Of a stretch of 31,109 nucleotides of DNA, positions 24,668 to 31,109 are shown one piece after another. Each line of letters opens with the position of its first letter. Within the stretch, counting starts at the first letter, position 1. Made by a program: the position numbers and the translations under genes. This stretch comes from Lachnoclostridium sp. UBA7482 (GTDB lineage: Bacteria; Bacillota; Clostridia; Lachnospirales; Lachnospiraceae): the NCBI GenBank assembly GCA_002479645.1, contig DLOO01000031.1:1-31109 (forward strand), read 5' to 3'. Under the pieces are notes generated by a model. It did no database searches, was not told the origin of the DNA, and saw only the letters and a program-made list of their open reading frames with translations.

Positions 24668-26182
24668 TTATTCCTTGCTTTCTCCGTAAAGAAGCTTATG
24701 ATCGTAAAATGCGGAATTCTTCGATAATTCCTTATTCAGCTTTTCGAGTCCCATTTCCTCTAAAAGCGTCGGTGTTTCCGAGTACAAATTGGTACCAAGA
24801 CCAAGACGGTCACCCGGTATCGTCGCTCCCATCGCAGCAAGAGTCGTCGGGAACAAATCCATCGGCGTCATCTTTCTTGTCTTCTCGAGCGTATAGGAAA
24901 CCGCTCCGTTTAAGATTGCCAGGTACTGGCGGCGCTGATATTCTTCCCGGTATCCCGGAAGCTTCTGCACATACTCTCCGTCCATGGTCGGATGGTCGCC
25001 CACAAGAACCACGGTTGTATTTTCATAAAAATCCTGTTCCTTAAGCCAGCCGATAAACTCCATGACCTGCCGATCCGAGCAGGCAATGACGTCGGAATAC
25101 TGATCATCGTATGTATGCTTGCACAACTTACATGCATACCCGCCCGTGCGGTGCGTATCCATTGTCATCAGCGTAAGGGCAAACGGCCGGTCACCCTCCG
25201 CAAGCTTTGTCAGCTCTTCTTTCGCAAATTGGAAGAGATACAGGTCTTCGTATCCCCACCACACATAATAATCCTCCGACGGAAGTCTCTTCTGATCTCT
25301 CGCCGCGTAATAGTCAAGAATCTCGTATCCGCCATGGGAGGCAAGATAGACGTCCGTTCCGCTGAAATGACCGTCGGAGCCGATAACCATCATTTGCTTA
25401 TATCCTTCCTTTTCAAGGATATTCCCAATGCTGTACGCCCCCGGCAGAAATGTAGTGTAGCCCTTTCCCATCGCGTTGCGCCCAATCGGAATAGACAGCG
25501 GAATTCCCGAGGTCTGCGCCACCAGGGAAGCCATTGTCCATGTCGTTGCCGTCGTGCTGACAACACCGTTTAATACGGTATCGTTACCGTAGGCAAAATC
25601 CGTCTCCGTAAGAGACAGTTCGGTTAGACCCGGCAGAAGATTATCCGCTGAAATTCCACCGTGTTCCTTATCCGTAAACGACAGCTCCATAGACTCCAGA
25701 TAAATGTATATCAGGTTTCGCTTCTTTTCCGGAAATGTTACCGCCACCTTTTCGGGGTCAACATACTTTTCCTCATAAATCTTCGTTTTCACTAGCTGAC
25801 CGTATACATATTGTACCATGTCCATGTGAATCAGAAGAATCCCGAAGCAAATCAGAAACAGCACCGCGGCGCCGCCGACATACCATTTGTCCGCATTTGC
25901 CTTCTTCTCTGTCTGACGCTTCTTTGCCGCATGGTTCCAAATCACGTAAAACAATCCCGTAACCACACCGGCTAAGGACAGTGCGGCAACCGTATCCAGC
26001 AGAATAATTCCGAGGTATCCCCCCCACTCTGTTCCTTCCAGCGGAACCTTCATCCAAAATACAATTGTCGGCAAATCCATCTGCGGCAGATTTTTCATCA
26101 GCCACAGATACGTAAGCAGACTTACAAATGCCATATACAGCATCAAAAAGCCCGCAATCACTTTCTTTCGTTTTTTCATCAT
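24668..26182 (-). CDS. OpgB/LtaS-type phosphoglycerol transferase (sulfatase fold)
   Basis: This is a membrane enzyme of about 504 residues. Three hydrophobic segments in the first 130 residues lead to an external alkaline-phosphatase/sulfatase-fold domain. Metal and catalytic motifs are IYIYLESMELSF (Glu), TTATTWTMASLVAQTSGIPL (catalytic Thr region), MVIGSDGHFSG, LMTMDTHRTGG and VLVGDHPTM (Asp, His). The TTWTMA...GIPL block and the CKLCKHTY...IACSDRQV block resemble E. coli OpgB (MdoB), which moves phosphoglycerol from phosphatidylglycerol to glucans, more than classic LtaS. A role in adding phosphoglycerol to a surface glycan is inferred. I take ATG 26182 after AAGGAAA. GTG at 26197 would overlap the preceding stop, and ATG 26179 is also possible. 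Confidence 0.88.
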   Translation of the reverse strand: MMKKRKKVIAGFLMLYMAFVSLLTYLWLMKNLPQMDLPTIVFWMKVPLEGTEWGGYLGIILLDTVAALSLAGVVTGLFYVIWNHAAKKRQTEKKANADKWYVGGAAVLFLICFGILLIHMDMVQYVYGQLVKTKIYEEKYVDPEKVAVTFPEKKRNLIYIYLESMELSFTDKEHGGISADNLLPGLTELSLTETDFAYGNDTVLNGVVSTTATTWTMASLVAQTSGIPLSIPIGRNAMGKGYTTFLPGAYSIGNILEKEGYKQMMVIGSDGHFSGTDVYLASHGGYEILDYYAARDQKRLPSEDYYVWWGYEDLYLFQFAKEELTKLAEGDRPFALTLMTMDTHRTGGYACKLCKHTYDDQYSDVIACSDRQVMEFIGWLKEQDFYENTTVVLVGDHPTMDGEYVQKLPGYREEYQRRQYLAILNGAVSYTLEKTRKMTPMDLFPTTLAAMGATIPGDRLGLGTNLYSETPTLLEEMGLEKLNKELSKNSAFYDHKLLYGESKE

Positions 26183-26193
26183 TTTCCTTACAC

Positions 26194-27045
26194 TCACAGG
26201 CCGAAATCAGCCAAATCCCTTACTAAAATAATATTCCATTCACTATCCGAATAATAAAACAAATAATCATCCTTTAATGTCGTACTGCCCTCCGAGCCCT
26301 TTACCTTCGTATATACGGTAATTACATAGGCTTTTTCAATATCATAGTCGCCGTAGGACCAGAATTTCAGTAGAAATGTTTCTTTCAGCTCTTCCAATTC
26401 CCGTTTTGAATCCAGCTTTTTTTTCACTTTATAGGTTTCATCAAGCGTCAAATCGTCTCCGCATTCCGCGAAAGCCTCACGAAAGTTTTCCGCCATAGTG
26501 TACAGGGAGTCCGCACCATAACTTTCAACAATATAAGAAACCGCATATGGCGGAAACGGATCGTCAATAAAAGAAGACTCATATACCGGAAACGGACCGT
26601 CATGGTTGACAACCCCTAAACAACTGGAATCCCATCGATACACCTTATCTAAAAGAATCTGCTCCTCCACGCTGTCCAGGGCGGACGTGAAATCAACCAT
26701 TGAGAGAACTTTGATTTTATGAGGTCTGCCATCCAAAAAGGAAGCATATACGAAAACCGCAACCAGAATGCACAGGACTGCTGCCATGCATCCCCCGGCT
26801 TTCCGTTTCCTGCTCCATTTGCTTTTCCCTGCTCTTTTCGCCTTTTGCTCTTTTCGTTTTTTGCTCTTCCCCGCAGGCGGTTTTGAATCCATCGGTTCCG
26901 GGACCTCTGCAACTTCCGGCATTTCCCCTTCCGGCTCGGGAGCAGAAAAATCCAAAACCTTATCCACCCCGTCATACTCGAAATCCAGTTCACGAATATC
27001 AATATATCCGTCTTCTCCCAAATCGGAAAATCTGTTATCAGCCAC
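26194..27045 (-). CDS. Single-pass membrane protein of unknown function
   Basis: This is a 283-residue protein with three parts. Residues 1-55 are acidic with Pro/Glu repeats and a start like MADNRFSDLGEDGYID. Residues 56-82 are strongly basic (Lys/Arg-rich). A membrane segment follows (about 84-105), then an external domain of about 175 residues with the pattern KVYRWDSSCLG, FPPYAVSYIVESYG and a final YYSDSEWNIILVRDLADFGL. The topology is cytoplasmic acidic tail, stop-transfer, external domain. I recognise no family. GTG at 27045 is the only good start. It sits 15 bases after the ClpX-like gene, and its stop overlaps the possible GTG start of the next gene. Confidence 0.75.
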   Translation of the reverse strand: MADNRFSDLGEDGYIDIRELDFEYDGVDKVLDFSAPEPEGEMPEVAEVPEPMDSKPPAGKSKKRKEQKAKRAGKSKWSRKRKAGGCMAAVLCILVAVFVYASFLDGRPHKIKVLSMVDFTSALDSVEEQILLDKVYRWDSSCLGVVNHDGPFPVYESSFIDDPFPPYAVSYIVESYGADSLYTMAENFREAFAECGDDLTLDETYKVKKKLDSKRELEELKETFLLKFWSYGDYDIEKAYVITVYTKVKGSEGSTTLKDDYLFYYSDSEWNIILVRDLADFGL

Positions 27046-27060
27046 TTTAACACCCCCTAA

Positions 27061-28455
27061 CTAATTGCGAAGCGTAATCCGCGGTGCTCCTTTAGCGGAA
27101 ATGTAATCCGCTGTTATCGTTACGGTTCCGATGGACGGATCCTTCGGAATCTCATACATGATATCCAGCATAAACGCCTCGATAATCGAACGCAGAGCCC
27201 GTGCTCCCGTAGAACGTGCGAGCGCCATCTCTGCAATTTTATCGATGGCATCCGCATCGAACTCAAGCTTTACCTCATCCATCGCCAGAAGCTTCTGATA
27301 CTGCTTCGTAATGGCATTTTTCGGCTCAACCAATATGCGCGCAAGGCTTTCCTTTGTCAGCCCCTGCAGGGAGAAAATCACCGGCAGCCGACCGAGAAAC
27401 TCGGGAATCATTCCGTATTCACGCAAATCCTCCACAGCCACCTTAGCAAGCAGGTCGGGATCGTTGTCAAATGCATCCCGCAGCATGGAATTAAAGCCCA
27501 TGCTTGAGGTCTTGGTCAGTCTCTGCTTAATCAGTTCCTCCAAATCCGGAAATGCACCGCCGCAGATAAACAGGATATTCCTGGTATTGATGGTTGTCAT
27601 CGGAACCATCGCGTTCTTGCTTGTCGCACCAACCGGAACCTCAACATCCGCTCCCTCAAGAAGCTTCAAAAGTCCCTGCTGAACGCTCTCCCCGCTGACG
27701 TCGCGGCTGTTCGTATTTTTCTTCTTGGCAATCTTGTCGATCTCGTCGATAAATACGATACCGTGTTCGGCTCTTTCCACATCATTGTCGGCATTCTGCA
27801 AAAGCTTCGACAGCACGCTTTCTACATCATCGCCGATATAACCGGCTTCCGTAAGCGAGGTTGCGTCGGTAATGGCAAGCGGCACATTCATAAGTCTCGC
27901 CAGGGTCTGCACCAGATAGGTCTTTCCGCAACCGGTCGGCCCGATCATCAGCATATTGGACTTCTCGATGCGTACGTCATCCATAAACTGCGGAAGGTTC
28001 TGATTCTTCACACGCTTATAGTGGTTATATACCGCAACACTGATTACCTTTTTGGCTTTGTCCTGCCCTACAACATATTCGTCAAGTCTTTCCTTGATCT
28101 CATGCGGTGCGGGAAGCTCTGTGATATCCATAATATCTCCGGCCTCTCTCATTCCGCTTGCGGCATTTTCTTCCTTTTCCTTCTTTTTGGGTTTGATTTT
28201 GGGCTGATTTTGCATCATCCCGTCTCCCGGAAAGAGAAAATGAATATTTCCGGGCAGCTTATCCATACCGAAATCCTCCGGTTTCATTCCCAGATCCTCC
28301 GGGCGCATGGTGGAAACCATGTCGAAGGAACGCTGCAGGCAATCTTCGCACAGATACATATTCTGCGGAAGCTTCATCAGTTTCCCGACCTGACTTTCCG
28401 TACGTCTGCACATGGCACAGCAGTTTTCATACCCGTCCTTCTTTTCCTCGTCCAT
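27061..28455 (-). CDS. clpX: ClpX-type AAA+ unfoldase, probable paralogue
   Basis: This is a 464-residue ATP-dependent unfoldase. It has an N-terminal zinc domain (NCCAMC, then LCEDC), a charged linker, and the AAA+ core: IGPTGCGKT (Walker A), VFIDEIDK (Walker B), TEAGYIGDD (pore-1 loop, GYIG for the usual GYVG), FICGGAF and GRLPV (arginine-finger region). The MGF tripeptide stands where the ClpP-contacting IGF is found, so ClpP docking is plausible. The RKH loop that lies between EGT and FICGGAF in ordinary ClpX is absent: here the text is PVGATSKNAMVP. No clpP or tig lies beside it. I choose ATG 28455, eight bases after GGAG; GTG at 28482 is the longer alternative. It is second in the envelope run. 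Confidence 0.9.
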   Translation of the reverse strand: MDEEKKDGYENCCAMCRRTESQVGKLMKLPQNMYLCEDCLQRSFDMVSTMRPEDLGMKPEDFGMDKLPGNIHFLFPGDGMMQNQPKIKPKKKEKEENAASGMREAGDIMDITELPAPHEIKERLDEYVVGQDKAKKVISVAVYNHYKRVKNQNLPQFMDDVRIEKSNMLMIGPTGCGKTYLVQTLARLMNVPLAITDATSLTEAGYIGDDVESVLSKLLQNADNDVERAEHGIVFIDEIDKIAKKKNTNSRDVSGESVQQGLLKLLEGADVEVPVGATSKNAMVPMTTINTRNILFICGGAFPDLEELIKQRLTKTSSMGFNSMLRDAFDNDPDLLAKVAVEDLREYGMIPEFLGRLPVIFSLQGLTKESLARILVEPKNAITKQYQKLLAMDEVKLEFDADAIDKIAEMALARSTGARALRSIIEAFMLDIMYEIPKDPSIGTVTITADYISAKGAPRITLRN

Positions 28456-28481
28456 TTTTCGTTCTCCGTTTCTGTAACTCA

Positions 28482-29897
28482 CTAATAGGCATTTTTGTTA
28501 ATAAAGCCCGTAAAAATTGTCATAAATAATATCTTGATATCCAAAATAATCGTCCAGTTTTCAATATAATACAAATCGTACTCGATACGCTTGCTGACCG
28601 ATGTGTCGCCGCGGAGCCCGTGCACCTGCGCCCATCCGGTGATACCGGGGCGTACCTGATGCTTAATCATATAGCGCGGAATCTCCTCACGGAACTTCTC
28701 TACAAAGAACGGCCGCTCCGGACGCGGTCCCACAAGGCTCATATCGCCCTTCAGGACATTAAAAATCTGCGGCAGCTCATCAAGACTCGTGTGCCGGATG
28801 AATTTGCCGACCTTTGTAACACGCTGATTGTCCTGACAGGACCACTCGTTCTTATCCTCTCCCGCCTTTGCTTCAACCATCGAACAGAACTTGTACATCT
28901 TAAACGGTTTGTTGTGAAGACCGACGCGCTCCTGACAATAAATGATTTTGCCTCCGGTTGTAATCTTGATGATAAGAGCAATCAGCAGCATCGGAATCGA
29001 AAATACCGCCAGCGCCAGCAATGCGCCGAGAAGGTCAACGGTTCTCTTTACAATTCGGTTACCAAGCGTCGCCAGCGGAACATTGCGGATATTGATAACC
29101 GGCAGACCGAAGAAGTCTTCCATAACCGGAATCGTCGGAATAATATGATTATAGTCCGGAATAAACTTGGTATGGGTACCTGATTTTTCGCAAATAGCAA
29201 CCACACGGCGCAGCTTATAATAATCATTGATCCGAAGAGAAATGATAATCTCCTCGAAACGGTTCTGTGCCAGAATTCCCTCCAGCTCGCTGATATTGCC
29301 GAGTACCGGAATACCGTTATATACGAAGCCCTTTTCCTTTTCGTCATCGATAATTCCGTGAATAAAGAAGCCCCACTGCGGATTGGCTTTAATTCGGTCG
29401 ATATATCCTCTTGCCGCAGCGCTATAGCCGATCATAACGACATGCTTCAGGTTAATGCCCTTGGAACGCAGCGTCTGCAGGATATAGTTAAACAAGTGCC
29501 GGAAGCTGAGTCCCAGGGTAATATTGATAAGAAAGAACAGAGAGAAGAAGTGTCGGGAAATATCCAGCTCCTTCATATAGAACAAAACAAATGCGAAGAA
29601 CAGGAGTCCCATGATATTTGCTTTTACGAAATTCCAGACCTCGAGTTTCTTTCTTCTCTTCAGATCATACAAACCGCATTTGGAAAAAATATAGAGATAT
29701 CCGGGAATCACCGCAACCAGGTATCTGAGGTATACTCCGAGGGGATAAAACTGTTCATTTTTTCCTAACGCAAAAATGCCCACCTTCGACAAAACGCCGA
29801 AACGCAGGCCATAAGACAAAATGTAGGCAATGGCAATCAAAAACGCATCTGCAATAATCTGCACGGTGCTGATTGCTTTTTGATTATCGTGATTCAT
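28482..29897 (-). CDS. Polyprenyl glycosylphosphotransferase, WcaJ/CpsE type
   Basis: This is a 471-residue membrane enzyme that would transfer a hexose-1-phosphate to undecaprenyl phosphate and so start a surface polysaccharide. Four N-terminal hydrophobic segments (up to about residue 130) are followed by a CoA-binding-like Rossmann domain ([17 protein letters not shown]). After one more membrane segment comes the catalytic bacterial sugar transferase domain: [52 protein letters not shown] in outline, and the final [14 protein letters not shown] place the start at ATG 29897, five bases after GAGG; the frame stays open upstream but without better evidence. It is the first gene of the seven-gene run, with a promoter at 29935-29963. 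Confidence 0.94.
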   Translation of the reverse strand: MNHDNQKAISTVQIIADAFLIAIAYILSYGLRFGVLSKVGIFALGKNEQFYPLGVYLRYLVAVIPGYLYIFSKCGLYDLKRRKKLEVWNFVKANIMGLLFFAFVLFYMKELDISRHFFSLFFLINITLGLSFRHLFNYILQTLRSKGINLKHVVMIGYSAAARGYIDRIKANPQWGFFIHGIIDDEKEKGFVYNGIPVLGNISELEGILAQNRFEEIIISLRINDYYKLRRVVAICEKSGTHTKFIPDYNHIIPTIPVMEDFFGLPVINIRNVPLATLGNRIVKRTVDLLGALLALAVFSIPMLLIALIIKITTGGKIIYCQERVGLHNKPFKMYKFCSMVEAKAGEDKNEWSCQDNQRVTKVGKFIRHTSLDELPQIFNVLKGDMSLVGPRPERPFFVEKFREEIPRYMIKHQVRPGITGWAQVHGLRGDTSVSKRIEYDLYYIENWTIILDIKILFMTIFTGFINKNAY

Positions 29898-29934
29898 ATC
29901 CACCTCATATTGACCAGATAATATATTTCTCTTA

Positions 29935-29963
29935 ATAATACATGATTTTTTGTCAAAATTCAA
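29935..29963 (-). promoter_or_regulatory. Promoter of the seven-gene envelope run
   Basis: On the minus strand, TTGAAT (29963-29958) and TATTAT (29940-29935) are separated by 17 bases. A perfect TTGACA also occurs at 29956-29951, but I find no -10 box at proper spacing for it. The leader to the ATG is about 30 bases. Confidence 0.55.
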
Positions 29964-30079
29964 TGTTAAATTTGTGAACAAGCTCTGACCGAAAAATCAA
30001 AAACCGGAAACTCATCACAATTCTGACACAAGCTTATGCTAAACTGTACGTATTCATTAAAAAACGGGAGGAAAAATCC

Positions 30080-31109
30080 GTGACAATAAAAAAACTAATC
30101 CGGGGGCTTCTCGTCCTCTGTTTTGCTTGTGGTCTTCTTCTCTGCTTTCTGCTGCTGAAAGAGCCTTCCCTGTTGAAGAAAAAAGGGAACGGTAACAGAC
30201 CCTCTCAGGAAGAGGTTTCCACGAAACCGGGCAAGGAAAACGGACAGCACACATCCGATACATCGCTGCAGTTCGGTACTACCGGCCCGCTTGCACAGAC
30301 GGATGAGGCTGCTGTCATCTTCCGCGACGATGTGGAAATCGCAGAGCTTGCCGACCGACTGCTTCCCTCCATGGTTTCCGTTGAAGCCACTGTGATTACT
30401 ACGAATATTTTCGGCGAAAAAACCGAGTCTCATACCCAAGGCTCCGGCGTCATTTACGAAAAAAATGCATCTGCCCTCTGTATCGTCACCAATCATCACG
30501 TCATTGAGGGCGCGGTTTCTGTGACCGTAACCTTAGCAGACGGAACGACCCATCCGGCAATTCTTCGCAGCTCGGACTTTGCGGCAGACCTTGCGGTTCT
30601 CGAACTGGCATTGAGTGAGCTGACTCCCGATACCGTCTCGAAAATTGCTGCTATTCCGCTTGCAGATAATGCTCCGGTCACGCCGGGGGAGATGGTTATT
30701 GCCATTGGCAATGCACTCGGAAAAGGGACTTCCGTAACCGTCGGCTATGTCAGCGCCACCAACCGCGAGATTACAACCAGCAGCGGCATTGTTATGAAGC
30801 TGATTCAGACCGACGCCGCCATCAATCCCGGAAACAGCGGCGGCGCCCTCATTAACCTGAAAGGGGAACTGATTGGAATTAACTCCGCAAAACTCAGCGC
30901 CGTAGCCGTAGAAGGTATGGGATTTGCCATTCCTGCATCCTCTGCCGTTCCGATTATTGCAGAGCTTGGCACTCTCGGCGAGGTTCCGGAGGGCGAACAG
31001 GGATATCTCGGCGTCCGAATTACCACCATCACGTCCGCCATGTCGAAGGAATACGATATGCCGGTCGGCGTCTGCATTGAAGAGGTTCTCCGCGGCGGCG
31101 CAGCCGATC
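30080..31109 (+). CDS. HtrA/DegP-family serine protease (partial, C-terminus outside window)
   Basis: The visible 343 codons encode a membrane-anchored trypsin-like protease. The start is GTG at 30080, nine bases after GGGAGG. Residues about 6-26 are hydrophobic with a basic N-terminus (signal anchor), followed by a polar spacer. The protease domain holds the triad: His140 in TNHHVI, Asp170 in DFAADLAVL and Ser253 in NPGNSGGAL. The LA loop and oxyanion regions look complete. A PDZ domain begins at GYLGVRI and is cut by the window edge. HtrA proteases degrade or refold damaged exported proteins. The gene is divergent from the envelope run. A possible extended -10 (TGCTAAACT) lies at about 30037-30045 without a clear -35. 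Confidence 0.95.
   Translation, partial: MTIKKLIRGLLVLCFACGLLLCFLLLKEPSLLKKKGNGNRPSQEEVSTKPGKENGQHTSDTSLQFGTTGPLAQTDEAAVIFRDDVEIAELADRLLPSMVSVEATVITTNIFGEKTESHTQGSGVIYEKNASALCIVTNHHVIEGAVSVTVTLADGTTHPAILRSSDFAADLAVLELALSELTPDTVSKIAAIPLADNAPVTPGEMVIAIGNALGKGTSVTVGYVSATNREITTSSGIVMKLIQTDAAINPGNSGGALINLKGELIGINSAKLSAVAVEGMGFAIPASSAVPIIAELGTLGEVPEGEQGYLGVRITTITSAMSKEYDMPVGVCIEEVLRGGAAD

Noticed and set aside
22823..24727. Long open frame on the plus strand opposite the HD-GYP-type gene
   Set aside because: It has no SD site or domain motifs, is rich in Arg/Ile/Leu/Cys as antisense frames are, and overlaps a clearly coding minus-strand gene over its full length.
29951..29956. Perfect TTGACA -35 box before the WcaJ-type gene
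   Set aside because: No acceptable -10 box lies 16-18 bases downstream; the TTGAAT/TATTAT pair with 17-base spacing fits better.

Overview
This window looks like chromosome from an anaerobic Bacillota bacterium, most probably a member of the Lachnospiraceae. That placement is an inference from gene content: a CspB/CspC-like S8 protease, DUF6062 and DUF6106 proteins, a bacterial glutaminyl-tRNA synthetase in a Gram-positive setting, MORN-repeat proteins, and strong Shine-Dalgarno sites. Almost every base is in or next to a gene. Most genes are on the minus strand. The plus-strand genes are a dCMP deaminase, an ABC transporter and a partial HtrA protease. I see no rRNA, tRNA, CRISPR array, insertion sequence or prophage.

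Left part (1-8531, minus strand). A subtilisin-family protease is cut by the left edge. Next comes a three-gene exopolysaccharide control cassette: PHP-type tyrosine phosphatase, Wzz-like chain-length protein and BY-kinase, with its own promoter and terminator. Then a glyA - lipoprotein - MORN-repeat protein cluster, and a DegV fatty-acid-binding protein.

Middle (8631-14428). Here are a dCMP deaminase (plus), a GNAT acetyltransferase, a zinc-ribbon membrane protein and a YczE-like membrane protein (all minus), then a single-chain ABC transporter of 896 residues (plus) with a strong terminator. Facing that terminator is a small AT-rich gene that looks foreign to its surroundings.

Right part (14469-29897, minus strand). 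Two long co-directional runs lie here. The first, starting at an extended -10 promoter, is glnS - DUF6062 - divergent GroEL-like protein - DUF6106 - guaB - membrane-anchored amidase. The GroEL-like protein has lost several residues of the nucleotide site. The second run has seven closely spaced genes. They encode a WcaJ-type polyprenyl sugar-phosphate transferase, a ClpX-like unfoldase lacking the RKH substrate loop, a membrane protein of unknown function, an OpgB/LtaS-type phosphoglycerol transferase, an HD-GYP-type protein, a membrane-anchored trigger-factor-like protein and a small membrane protein. It is bounded by a promoter at about 29950 and a terminator at about 21508. This run is the best candidate for an undescribed system: a cell-envelope glycan pathway packaged with its own protein-folding and unfolding factors. 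An HtrA protease, cut by the right edge, is divergent from it.

A recurrent small-scale feature is a set of terminators that run into a TTTTTGTTCC-like tract. In two cases this is followed by a second, palindromic hairpin built on a TAGGAA/TTCCTA core (1481-1517 and 21445-21467).
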